From: an uncultured Eubacteriales bacterium
GTDB taxonomy: Bacteria > Bacillota > Clostridia > Oscillospirales > Butyricicoccaceae
Direction: 5' to 3'
Assembly (NCBI GenBank): GCA_910579575.1
Contig: CAJTUM010000032.1
Coordinates: 5,657 to 17,780, forward strand
DNA length: 12,124 bases
The notes beneath the pieces are model-generated. The model was not told where the DNA came from and searched no databases. It saw nothing but the letters and a program-made list of their open reading frames with translations. Below, one piece after another: positions 6,210-12,124 of this stretch. Made by a program: the position numbers and the translations under genes. Numbering within the stretch: position 1 is the first letter of the stretch; each line of letters opens with the position of its first letter.

Positions 6210-6655
6210 GTCTGGCTCCCTCCTGCCCTGGGCGAAAGCCGCTTGCGCATCCGCACCGTGACCCCCTTGCCCGGAGAAGAGCGGACGGTTAGACTGTCCA
6301 TAAAGCTTTCCATAATGGTGAAGCCCATACCGCTGCGCTCCCGTCCTCCGGTGGTAAACAGGGGTTGGCGGGCCCGATCGATATCTTCAATGCCTTTGCC
6401 CCGGTCTCGGATGGTAAACTCCACTATGCCCTGCTCATAAATCCGGGCTGTCATGACAATGGTTCCCACCCGATCGGGATAGGCATGGACAATGCAGTTT
6501 GTCACCGCTTCGGAGACGGCTGTTTTTAGGTCGTTGAGCTCGTCTATCGTGGGGTCTAAGGGGGCGATAAAGGCGGCGGCGCTGACGCGGGCGAAGCCCT
6601 CGTTCACCGAGCGGCTGTCAAAGCGCAGCGTCATCTGATTGATTAACTGTTTCAT
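6206..6655 (-). CDS. spoIIAB: Anti-sigma F factor and serine kinase SpoIIAB
   Basis: Binds and blocks SigF, and phosphorylates SpoIIAA on serine, using an ATPase fold of the GHKL type. The 149 residues align almost throughout with remembered B. subtilis SpoIIAB. The N-box is SEAVTNCIVHAYP (Glu49, Asn53, His57). The G1 box is RDRGKGIED (Asp84, Gly86, Gly88). The ATP lid is ARQPLFTTGGRERSG. The G2 box is GMGFTIM (109-115). The NEGFAR segment (18-23) retains the Glu and Arg that in Bacillus contact SpoIIAA and SigF. The ATG at 6655 overlaps the spoIIAA stop as ATGA, with GGAGG upstream. The stop overlaps the sigF start. Confidence 0.97.
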   Translation of the reverse strand: MKQLINQMTLRFDSRSVNEGFARVSAAAFIAPLDPTIDELNDLKTAVSEAVTNCIVHAYPDRVGTIVMTARIYEQGIVEFTIRDRGKGIEDIDRARQPLFTTGGRERSGMGFTIMESFMDSLTVRSSPGKGVTVRMRKRLSPRAGGSQT

Positions 6656-6969
6656 TTCTTTTCCTCCCAACCGATGAAGCGGACGAGCCTGGGGACGCCC
6701 GCCGCCGAAAATACCCGCATGGCCTGACGGGAAGCGCCGGACACCGCCAGGCTGCCGCCTGCGGCCTGCATTTGCCGAGCGGCCTGCACGACCACTGCGA
6801 TTCCAGAGCTGTCCATAAAGCTGACGCCGGAAAAATCCAGCTCCAGGCTGCTGGGCGCATAGCTGTCGATGGCGTCCTCCAGGCTGCGCATGGCCTCCAG
6901 CGCCTCCCGATGGCCCAGCTCTCCCTCCAGAATCGCCGCCATCCCTTGTTCCCTTTGCTCTATTTTCAT
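6652..6969 (-). CDS. spoIIAA: Anti-anti-sigma factor SpoIIAA
   Basis: STAS-domain protein that, when dephosphorylated by SpoIIE, binds SpoIIAB and frees SigF. At 105 residues it is a little shorter than the ~117 of B. subtilis. The STAS core is SSLELDFSGVSFMDSSGIAVVV with the phosphoacceptor in MDSSG; Ser54 corresponds to Bacillus Ser58. The LEGELGHREALE segment (14-25) is the usual GELDHHTAE region. The ATG at 6969 is chosen because AAAGGA lies about ten bases upstream and the family starts there. The frame is open further 5' but shows no family similarity. First gene of the spoIIA operon. Confidence 0.96.
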   Translation of the reverse strand: MKIEQREQGMAAILEGELGHREALEAMRSLEDAIDSYAPSSLELDFSGVSFMDSSGIAVVVQAARQMQAAGGSLAVSGASRQAMRVFSAAGVPRLVRFIGWEEKK

Positions 6970-7046
6970 CTGCCAACATCCTTTGCCGTTTTTGTTTTCC
7001 GGGGCTTGTCCCAAGCATACCAAAAAGGCCCTGCGTTTTTTGCTGA

Positions 7047-7071
7047 ATTCCACCGAAAAAATTTATCCTGT
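7047..7071 (-). promoter_or_regulatory. Candidate SigH-type promoter of the spoIIA operon
   Basis: Reading the minus strand, ACAGGATAA (7071-7063) matches the SigH -35 consensus RnAGGAwWW, and GTGGAAT (7053-7047) matches the -10 RnnGAAT. The gap between AGGA and GAAT is 15 bases, about one to three shorter than the consensus I recall. spoIIA is a classical SigH target, so the location is right: the element lies 78 bases before the spoIIAA start and directly after the terminator of the preceding gene. I saw no clear Spo0A box in the leader. Confidence 0.5.
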
Positions 7072-7076
7072 CCATG

Positions 7077-7108
7077 AAAAAGAGGCGAGCCGGAGCCCGC
7101 CTCTTTTT
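7077..7108 (-). terminator. Intrinsic terminator of the carboxypeptidase-GNAT-aminotransferase operon
   Basis: AAAAAGAGGCG (7077-7087) and CGCCTCTTTTT (7098-7108) form an 11-bp stem with a ten-base apex that can add GC pairs. On the minus strand the stem ends in five T. It lies 52 bases after the aminotransferase stop and six bases before the candidate spoIIA promoter, separating the two transcription units. Being symmetrical, it could also work on the plus strand, but no plus-strand gene needs it. Confidence 0.87.
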
Positions 7109-7160
7109 CATGATTTTTGCTTTCCTGATGGTGTAAGGTTTTGAGCTTTCTGAAGATTTC

Positions 7161-8330
7161 CTATCTTCCGGCTCGCTTTATCGCCGCTTCTGCCCGATCA
7201 AAGGCCTGCTCCAGCACAGGAATGCTCTGGGTGCAGGATAGCCGCAGGAAGCCTTGGCCGCAGGAACCGAAGATATGGCCAGGCAGGGCTTTTACATGGG
7301 CGTTTTCCAGCAGCCATTGGACGGCCTGAGCGCTGTCCAGCCCAGTTCCTCGGATATCCGGGAACAGATAGATGCTGCCTTGGGGCTTATGAACGGATAC
7401 GCCAGGCAGCCGGTTCAGCCGGTCGGCGGCATATTCCAGCCGACGGCCGAATTCCGCCGCGATATGGGGCGTGATATTCTCCGCCTGGCGCAGGGCGTAA
7501 ATGGCGGCTCGCTGCGAGACGGCGGGGGCGCTGTACATCATGTAATCGTTGAGCCCCGCGGCGGCCCGGATGATATCCGGCGGCGCCACCAGGTTGCCCA
7601 CCCGCATACCGGTCATCACGAAATTTTTGGAGAAGGAATTGACGCACACCGTCCGCTCCCGCATTCCTGGGATCGTAATCATCGGCGTGAACTGAGCGCC
7701 GCCGAAGACGAAGCCGGTATAAATATCGTCGCAAATGGCCAGCAAGTCATGGCGGATACAGACCTGGGCGATCTGTTCCAGATTCTCTTTGGTATAGACT
7801 GCGCCGGTGGGGTTGTTGGGAGTGTTGAGCAACAGCGCCTTTGTTTTGGGCGTAATCAGGCTTTCCAGCCGCTGAGGGTTCAGCGCAAAGCCCTCCTCCC
7901 CATAAGTGGGCAGCGGCACAGGGGCGCCTCCCGCCAGCCGGATCTGGTCTGGGTAAATCATAAAATAGGGGTCGGGCACAATCACCTCGTCCCCAGGGTT
8001 CACAACCGCCATCATGGTTTCCGTCATGCCGATACAACCCGCCGAGGTGACCATCACCTCGTTTAGACCGATATCCAGATCATAAAACCGCTTATAATAA
8101 TTGCGAATTTCCTGCCGCAGCTCCAGGTCGCCGATGGGGTTGGTGTATTTGGTGTGTCCCGCTCGGGCATCCGCAAAGGCGGGCTCCAAAATTTCCGGCG
8201 GCGTGGGCAAATCCGGGTCGCCGATGGTGAGATCAATCAAGTCCGGATAATCCGCCTGAGGCTGAGCCGGCTGCTGGGGTTCTTGGGCCGGTATTCCGCA
8301 CCGGTCTGCGATCCATTTGTTTTTTGTCAT
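7161..8330 (-). CDS. Class I/II pyridoxal phosphate-dependent aminotransferase
   Basis: Fold-type I aminotransferase that moves an amino group between an amino acid and a 2-oxo acid in the cytoplasm. The exact substrate cannot be read from sequence. Of 389 residues, visible landmarks are DLTIGDPDLPTP (33-44, substrate-binding loop), the HTKYTNPIG segment (59-67), NTPNNPTG (169-176, Asn binding the cofactor), CDDIY (200-204, Asp201 and Tyr204), and SFSKNFVMTGMRVG with the PLP lysine Lys235 and Arg243. FLRLSC near the C-terminus holds the likely carboxylate-binding Arg. The ATG at 8330 follows AAAGGA about 11 bases upstream; the earlier ATG at 8351 has no ribosome site. Last of a three-gene operon, 25 bases after the GNAT gene. 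Confidence 0.93.
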   Translation of the reverse strand: MTKNKWIADRCGIPAQEPQQPAQPQADYPDLIDLTIGDPDLPTPPEILEPAFADARAGHTKYTNPIGDLELRQEIRNYYKRFYDLDIGLNEVMVTSAGCIGMTETMMAVVNPGDEVIVPDPYFMIYPDQIRLAGGAPVPLPTYGEEGFALNPQRLESLITPKTKALLLNTPNNPTGAVYTKENLEQIAQVCIRHDLLAICDDIYTGFVFGGAQFTPMITIPGMRERTVCVNSFSKNFVMTGMRVGNLVAPPDIIRAAAGLNDYMMYSAPAVSQRAAIYALRQAENITPHIAAEFGRRLEYAADRLNRLPGVSVHKPQGSIYLFPDIRGTGLDSAQAVQWLLENAHVKALPGHIFGSCGQGFLRLSCTQSIPVLEQAFDRAEAAIKRAGR

Positions 8331-8355
8331 TGTTTTCGTTTTCCTTTCCATGCGA

Positions 8356-8952
8356 TCAAAGCGGCTTGTCCGCCGGCAAAGATTTTTCTGGGTCGGCCGG
8401 CGGGGGGCAGCGGTAAAACATCAGCGTCTCGTCTTCATAGCCGCCGTCCCGCAGGCGGAAGGCTTGGGGCGTCCGCCCGCACTCTTCAAAGCCCATTCGA
8501 CGATAGAGAGCCAATCCTCTGTGGTTGGAAGACAAAACCTCCAGCTCCACCTGCTCGTAACCCAGGCTGGGCGCCAGGGCCAAAACGGTTTCCAGCAGCC
8601 GCTTTCCCAGCCCCAAGCCCCAATATTTTTGCAGCACGCCCAAACCGACTGTCGCTCGATGGCGCAGCTTTTCCGCCTCGCCCACGGGGTTTAGGCTGAC
8701 GTTGCCAATCAGCCTCTCCTGGACGAAGGCGGCAAGCATCGCGTCCCGCCGGCTTTTGGCCATGTTTTGAATGAATTGCCGTTCTTGTTCCACAGTTTGG
8801 GTCAATTCGTCCGGATATCGGGTCAGGTTGTCCGTTTCGCCGCAGATTTCTTTGAGATATTGCAGCAGCTTATCCGCATCCTCCGGCTCCGGGCTGCGCA
8901 GCAGGCAGGCGGTTCCGTCCTTCAGCAAAATCTGCCGTTGAGAAACGACCAT
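8356..8952 (-). CDS. GNAT family N-acetyltransferase
   Basis: Predicted acetyl-CoA-dependent transferase acting on an amine of unknown identity. The 198-aa protein carries GNAT motif A in VGLGVLQKYWGLGLGKRLLETVL (roughly 102-124: the key acetyl-CoA loop is QKYWGLGLGK). A strand with QVELEVLSSNHRGLALYRRMGFEE (134-157) is the typical motif B with the Asn/Tyr pair. The C-terminal tail is proline-rich and polar. The ATG at 8952 is preceded by AAGGGGGGAG. It starts 13 bases after the carboxypeptidase stop, so it belongs to the same operon. The family resembles acetyltransferases acting on peptides or ribosomal protein N-termini, but that is a loose likeness. Confidence 0.9.
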   Translation of the reverse strand: MVVSQRQILLKDGTACLLRSPEPEDADKLLQYLKEICGETDNLTRYPDELTQTVEQERQFIQNMAKSRRDAMLAAFVQERLIGNVSLNPVGEAEKLRHRATVGLGVLQKYWGLGLGKRLLETVLALAPSLGYEQVELEVLSSNHRGLALYRRMGFEECGRTPQAFRLRDGGYEDETLMFYRCPPPADPEKSLPADKPL

Positions 8953-8965
8953 GGATTCTCCCCCC

Positions 8966-10462
8966 TTATTTCAGCTTGACCAGGTATTTTTCCCGCAGAT
9001 AATCCAAGAAATATTGCTCGGTCAGCGCTTCGCCTGTGGCTTTTTCCAGCGTCTCCTTGGGGGACATAGCTCGACCATATTGATGGACGTTGTCATAGAG
9101 CCACTGGTTGATGGGGGCAAAATCGCCCTTGGCCACCAGGCTGTCAAAATTGGGAAGGGTTTTCTTCATGGCGTGAAGCAGCTGGCCGTCGTAGAGGTTG
9201 CCCAGGGTGTAGCTTTGGAAATAGCCCACATGGCCGGAAGCCCAGTGAATATCCTGAAGCACGCCTTCCCGGGCGCCTTTGGGGGCCAGGCCAAAGGTTT
9301 CCTGATATTTGGCCCGCCAGATTTCCTCAAAATCGTCGGTCTTGGTCTTGCCGTCAAACCAATCCTTTTCCATTTCGAAGCGGATGATGGGATGCAGGCT
9401 GTAGGTCAGCTCGTCGGCGGTGATTCGCTGGAGGCTGGGCTTCACCTGCATCAGCGCCATGTAGAATTTCTCCATGGGCACGTTTTTCAGATAGGGGAAG
9501 TATTTCTGCGCCACAGGATAGGCCAGACCCCAAAATTCTGGGGATTTGCCGATGATATTTTCATAGAAGCGGGCTTGCCCCTCGTGCATCGCGCCGCCCA
9601 GGCCGCCCCACAGGCCGTTTTCCACCGCTTGGTCGTTGGAATTGTACCCATATCGGGCGTGACCGCCTTCATGGAGCATGGTGAAAACGCCGCCCCAGCA
9701 GCCTTTGTAGCTGATGGCGATGCGGCAATCCCGAGGGCCGACGCCGGTACACATTCCGTGAAGCACCTGGCTGTCGTGGGCGCATTGATCGTCAAAGCCG
9801 GTGAGCATATTGATTTCAAACGCCATATCCCGCCGCTGCTGGTGGGTGTATTCCGTCTCCAGCACGCTGGTATCGATGGCCTCGTGCTGGTCCCGGATTT
9901 GGTCCAGAATCTCCACCACGCCCTTTTTCAGCCCGGCGAAAAGGCGGGCTACCTCGGCGGCGTCGATGCCTTGGTCCACCGTGTCGCACAAAACGTCGAA
10001 GGCGGGCTTATTGGGGTCGATAGCCTCGGCCACTCGCTTTTTGAGGTCGAAAAGCCCGGCGATCCAGGGTTTGTATTGCTCAAAGCTGTCGGCGTCCAGA
10101 GCGTCCCGCCAGGCCAGCTGGGCCTTGCCGGTGTAATTGCGCAGCTCTACCTGTAAATCTGCCGGCACCTGCACGGCAGATTGATAACGGCGGCAAAGCT
10201 CCTTTGCCATGCCCCGCTGGTAGAGGTCTTCAAAATCGCCGTCCGCCATTTCCTTGAGCTCCGCCACGATTTTGGCGGTTTCCGGGGATTTCAGCTGGTC
10301 CAGCGCCTGCCTTGTAAAGAAGCCGCTGACCTCCGAGCGATAGGGCTGCCCTTTGGCCGAAAGCCCTTCCCAAAGATCCCAGCCCATCAGGCCCTGAACG
10401 CTGTCGTAATATCTCTGCTGCCGCAGAATTTCTTTCGCCTTTTCCATGGTCTTGGATGCCAT
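8966..10462 (-). CDS. M32 family metallocarboxypeptidase
   Basis: Zinc carboxypeptidase (thermostable carboxypeptidase 1 / Taq family), probably cytoplasmic, removing C-terminal residues from peptides. At 498 residues it has the family length, with no signal peptide. The zinc site is HEGGH at 264-268 (ligands His264 and His268, catalytic Glu265) with Glu294 in AMHEGQARFYEN as the third ligand. The family's HPF...DVRITTRY stretch is altered: here it reads LHGMCTGVGPRDCRIAISY (234-252), keeping the His and the Arg of DxR but not HPF or the threonines. The ATG at 10462 has AAGGGAGG ten bases upstream; the open stretch further 5' crosses the promoter and is non-coding. First gene of the three-gene operon. 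Confidence 0.94.
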   Translation of the reverse strand: MASKTMEKAKEILRQQRYYDSVQGLMGWDLWEGLSAKGQPYRSEVSGFFTRQALDQLKSPETAKIVAELKEMADGDFEDLYQRGMAKELCRRYQSAVQVPADLQVELRNYTGKAQLAWRDALDADSFEQYKPWIAGLFDLKKRVAEAIDPNKPAFDVLCDTVDQGIDAAEVARLFAGLKKGVVEILDQIRDQHEAIDTSVLETEYTHQQRRDMAFEINMLTGFDDQCAHDSQVLHGMCTGVGPRDCRIAISYKGCWGGVFTMLHEGGHARYGYNSNDQAVENGLWGGLGGAMHEGQARFYENIIGKSPEFWGLAYPVAQKYFPYLKNVPMEKFYMALMQVKPSLQRITADELTYSLHPIIRFEMEKDWFDGKTKTDDFEEIWRAKYQETFGLAPKGAREGVLQDIHWASGHVGYFQSYTLGNLYDGQLLHAMKKTLPNFDSLVAKGDFAPINQWLYDNVHQYGRAMSPKETLEKATGEALTEQYFLDYLREKYLVKLK

Positions 10463-10502
10463 TTGCGTCTGCCTCCCTTTGATAAAATCGGTCTCTTTCT
10501 TT

Positions 10503-10531
10503 AGTATAGTGGAGAATCCGACTATTCTCAA
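10503..10531 (-). promoter_or_regulatory. SigA-type promoter of the carboxypeptidase operon
   Basis: On the minus strand, -35 TTGAGA (10531-10526) and -10 TATACT (10508-10503) are separated by an ideal 17 bases. The start point would be near 10496, leaving a leader of about 34 bases before the ATG at 10462. It lies directly after the terminator of the upstream zinc-ribbon gene, so the operon starts afresh here. Confidence 0.8.
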
Positions 10532-10540
10532 TAGATTGAG
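10512..10540. promoter_or_regulatory. Two overlapping inverted repeats over the carboxypeptidase promoter
   Basis: GAGAAT (10512-10517) is repeated inverted as ATTCTC (10524-10529), with a 6-base gap, and fills the spacer between -10 and -35. CTCAAT (10527-10532) is repeated inverted as ATTGAG (10535-10540), with a 2-base gap, and covers the -35. Each arm is six bases, so either could arise by chance. Their position over the promoter makes an operator for an unknown repressor plausible. Confidence 0.35.
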
Positions 10541-10541
10541 C

Positions 10542-10576
10542 AAAAAAATTTCCCCCGGTTTTACCGGGGGAAATTT
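10542..10576 (-). terminator. Intrinsic terminator of the zinc-ribbon gene
   Basis: AAATTTCCCCCGG (10546-10558) and CCGGGGGAAATTT (10564-10576) form a perfect 13-bp stem with a five-base loop. On the minus strand the stem is followed by TTTTTTT (complement of 10542-10548, partly in the stem). It begins at the last base of the zinc-ribbon stop codon, so the coding sequence runs straight into the hairpin. Confidence 0.93.
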
Positions 10577-11523
10577 TAATCGCAATCTTCTGTAAACGAA
10601 TAAAACTCGAAGCCAGCGCCGGGGGTGAAAAAGATCTGTTCTTCGATGGAGAAATTGGGGCTGTTGCAGCCGTCTCCCGAGCCATAGCAGGGGAAAAATT
10701 TTTGTATTGCGTTTTGCAGCGCCGCCTGGTTGATTTTTTCGCTCCAAGCCTCTGCCTCGCTAAAGAGCAGCTCGTAGAGCGGGAGACAGCTTGCTTCATA
10801 AGTGAAAAAATGATAGCCGCAAGTGGTTTCGATTCCATTTTTGCGGTCGTACTCGGTAAGGGCCGCCAGCTCCAGGGTATCGTTCCAGAGCCCGCTGCAA
10901 AGGGGATAAGCGACGGCCAGCGCCCACCCGATCTCGGCCGTTTTCAGCCAATAAAGGCCGTTCCACAGGCGCTGGCAGCGCAGAGGCGGCCCCCAGGGCG
11001 TTTCCGTTGGGATGGGAAATTCGCCAAAATACTCCGGGCAAACTTCCATGCCAAAGGATTGATCTGCCGCCAGCGAGCAGCCCTCCGGCAGAGGAACGCC
11101 ATGCTCCGCCAGATATTTATGAGCCTCGTATTCCACAATATGCCTGCCTTTGTTGGAATACTCATACTCATAGAAAAGCGCGCCCGGGCTGGCTGGCAGC
11201 GGCGCGCCGTAAGCCCGCGCTTGCGGAGAGATTGCAGGCGAATCTTCTGTTACGACCAAGTATTCCGAAGCAAAAAACGGCGGTTTGCGGCGGCTTTTCA
11301 CGGCGACAAAATATACGCCTGGGCATAAGATTTCCGCATAATGAACGGCCCCCATATCGCCAAAAGTAAAGGGGAGTGCCGACACAGGCGTTTGTTCAAT
11401 GCCCACGATGATTTTTCTGGCGGGTCGCGTTTTAGGCAAAATCTCGATCAACCGGCGGCCGCATTCGGGGCAAAAATAAAGCTCGTCAGGCGTTTTCCTG
11501 CCGCAGTCTGGGCATTTTTTCAT
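10576..11523 (-). CDS. Hypothetical protein with N-terminal zinc ribbon, 315 aa
   Basis: I do not recognise the family. Residues 4-21 form a zinc ribbon, CPDC, ten residues, then CPEC (Cys4, Cys7, Cys18, Cys21). The remaining ~290 residues are soluble-looking, aromatic- and glutamate-rich, with several further cysteines, and no signal peptide or clear membrane helix. Composition (many Tyr/Trp/Phe/Glu and patches such as YEYEYSNKGRHIVEYE) resembles globular proteins of unknown function. The ATG at 11523 follows GGAGGGAG at a normal distance and places the ribbon at the very N-terminus; an earlier in-frame start lacks this. It lies 54 bases after the XRE gene and is probably cotranscribed. A role in nucleic-acid or protein binding is only suggested by the ribbon. 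Confidence 0.85.
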   Translation of the reverse strand: MKKCPDCGRKTPDELYFCPECGRRLIEILPKTRPARKIIVGIEQTPVSALPFTFGDMGAVHYAEILCPGVYFVAVKSRRKPPFFASEYLVVTEDSPAISPQARAYGAPLPASPGALFYEYEYSNKGRHIVEYEAHKYLAEHGVPLPEGCSLAADQSFGMEVCPEYFGEFPIPTETPWGPPLRCQRLWNGLYWLKTAEIGWALAVAYPLCSGLWNDTLELAALTEYDRKNGIETTCGYHFFTYEASCLPLYELLFSEAEAWSEKINQAALQNAIQKFFPCYGSGDGCNSPNFSIEEQIFFTPGAGFEFYSFTEDCD

Positions 11524-11577
11524 TTTGGACTCCCTCCGGAAGTGTCTTTGAATCCACTGTAGAGTCGTTTCCACCCC

Positions 11578-11904
11578 TTATCGTTCTTTGTCTTGGTCAC
11601 AAATTGAAAGAAAAGTATTTATCATTTTATCGAGCGCCATGCGCTCTTGATGACTAAGCAAAAATATATCTTTTGAAGACGATATTTGTCCTGTCATTAA
11701 ATAAGAGATATCCATATCAAGCGATTGACAAAGCCGAACGATATTTTCCGGCCGAAGGGCTTTTTGGCCCTTTTCCGCAGAAATAATTGTTTTGATCGAC
11801 AATTCGGATCGTTCCGCTAATTCTTCTTGAGTCAATTTCATCTGCTTACGCTGTTGGCGCAAGCGATTTCCCATTTCCATGAGAAGGCTGTCTTTGGTAT
11901 TCAT
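11578..11904 (-). CDS. XRE-family helix-turn-helix transcriptional regulator
   Basis: Small DNA-binding protein of 108 residues with a Cro/C1-type domain near 12-68. MGNRLRQQRKQMKLTQEELA starts it, then ERSELSIKTIISAEKGQKAL is the recognition region, and RPENIVRLCQSLDMDISYLM completes the five-helix fold. The rest (69-108) is a short helical tail that may serve dimerisation. The ATG at 11904 has GGGAGG five bases upstream. It heads a probable two-gene unit with the zinc-ribbon gene, so it may regulate that unit and itself. Base composition here is more AT-rich than in the neighbouring operons, which could mean a recent arrival. Confidence 0.93.
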   Translation of the reverse strand: MNTKDSLLMEMGNRLRQQRKQMKLTQEELAERSELSIKTIISAEKGQKALRPENIVRLCQSLDMDISYLMTGQISSSKDIFLLSHQERMALDKMINTFLSICDQDKER

Positions 11905-11919
11905 ATAATCCCTCCCGTA

Positions 11920-11979
11920 AGGGGATAATACCATGATTTTAATAAAAATGGAATCCACCATAGGAGGAGTATATCCCCT
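11920..11979. promoter_or_regulatory. Candidate XRE promoter region with separated 8-base inverted repeat
   Basis: On the minus strand TATACT (11973-11968) could be a -10, but no good -35 is present at 16-18 bases upstream. An exact inverted pair, AGGGGATA at 11920-11927 and TATCCCCT at 11972-11979, brackets this stretch with 44 bases between, one copy overlapping the -10. Two such copies in front of an XRE gene fit an autoregulatory operator. Evidence is by eye only. Confidence 0.35.
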
Positions 11980-12018
11980 ATAGCGGCACTAAAAGGGAAA
12001 ATATAAAGATTTTTTTTG

Positions 12019-12032
12019 ATAATAAGTATTAT
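12019..12032. repeat. Short AT-rich inverted repeat upstream of the XRE gene
   Basis: ATAATA and TATTAT, six bases each, separated by AG, form a near-palindrome in AT-rich DNA beside a run of T (12011-12017). In AT-rich sequence such arms arise easily by chance. It could be an operator or part of a promoter for either strand. Nothing else is supportable between 11980 and 12070. Confidence 0.25.
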
Positions 12033-12071
12033 TTGAGAAGAAACAGAGTCAGAGGCGACCTCTATCGGCAG

Positions 12072-12124
12072 CCTCCCTTGCCAAAGGGAGGGGGACCGCC
12101 GCCAGGCGGTGGAGGGATTCTCCC
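12072..12124. repeat. Double-hairpin dispersed repeat, cut by the right edge
   Basis: CCTCCCTT (12072-12079) pairs with AAGGGAGG (12084-12091), and ACCGCC (12095-12100) pairs with GGCGGT (12105-12110). Both have the same four-base loop, GCCA. The sequence then runs into GGAGGGATTCTCCC and leaves the window. From memory, very similar CCTCCCTTGCCAAAGGGAG-type palindromes are scattered between genes in Faecalibacterium and related Ruminococcaceae. It is probably a small non-autonomous or REP-like element, but one copy in the window cannot show that. Confidence 0.6.

Noticed and set aside
5403..6440. Long plus-strand reading frame of 345 codons
   Set aside because: It is antisense to sigF and spoIIAB, which are unmistakable, and its translation is proline/arginine-rich without any known motif.
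7254..8066. Plus-strand reading frame of 270 codons
   Set aside because: It is antisense to the aminotransferase, with no convincing start signal or protein motif.
8951..10156. Long plus-strand reading frame of 401 codons
   Set aside because: It is the mirror of the M32 carboxypeptidase. Such open antisense frames are common in GC-rich genes.
11578..12124. Prophage or integrative element boundary
   Set aside because: An XRE regulator and a repeat alone are not enough; no integrase, tRNA attachment site, or phage structural gene is visible.
1..12124. CRISPR array, tRNA, rRNA or transposase
   Set aside because: No regularly spaced direct repeats, cloverleaf-like genes, rRNA segments or transposase motifs were seen on either strand.

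Overview
The window looks like chromosome from an anaerobic, endospore-forming member of the Clostridia (Bacillota). The visible GC-rich coding bias, the gene set and the dispersed palindromic repeat at the right edge suggest an Oscillospiraceae/Ruminococcaceae-type gut bacterium. That lineage is an inference from gene content and style, not a measured placement. The sporulation assignment is firm: four of the five classical early regulators seen here (SigG, SigF, SpoIIAA, SpoIIAB) are complete, and SigE lacks only its N-terminus.

Layout, left to right. (1) 1-1466, plus strand: the end of sigE (mother-cell sigma factor), then sigG (late forespore sigma factor) behind a good SigF/SigG-type promoter. 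(2) 1467-2482, plus: a strong SigA promoter, a complete FMN (RFN) riboswitch, a terminator, and the riboflavin-uptake gene ribU. (3) 2671-5332, plus: a three-gene run made of an unrecognised charged 171-aa protein, a Cof-type HAD phosphatase and a serpin-family lipoprotein started by TTG. It ends in a bidirectional terminator at 5376-5404. (4) 5493-6969, minus: the spoIIA operon (spoIIAA-spoIIAB-sigF, overlapping stop/start codons), read towards the left from a SigH-like promoter. (5) 7161-10531, minus: a tightly spaced operon of an M32 carboxypeptidase, a GNAT acetyltransferase and a class I aminotransferase, with a near-consensus SigA promoter overlapped by small inverted repeats and a terminator at the end. 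(6) 10576-11904, minus: an XRE-type helix-turn-helix regulator followed by an unrecognised zinc-ribbon protein. (7) 11905-12124: AT-rich intergenic DNA ending in a double-hairpin repeat cut by the window edge.

How the parts fit: sigF is held by SpoIIAB until dephosphorylated SpoIIAA frees it. SigF then starts forespore transcription, including, by the promoter seen here, sigG; SigE runs the mother-cell programme. The notable feature is that all three sigma genes sit within about 6.2 kb, in two convergent operons. The DNA between them holds the riboflavin uptake unit and the unusual serpin operon. No tRNA, rRNA, CRISPR array, transposase, integrase or phage gene was seen. I found no obvious multi-gene novel system. 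The best candidates for something undescribed are the serpin/HAD/charged-protein run and the XRE/zinc-ribbon pair.
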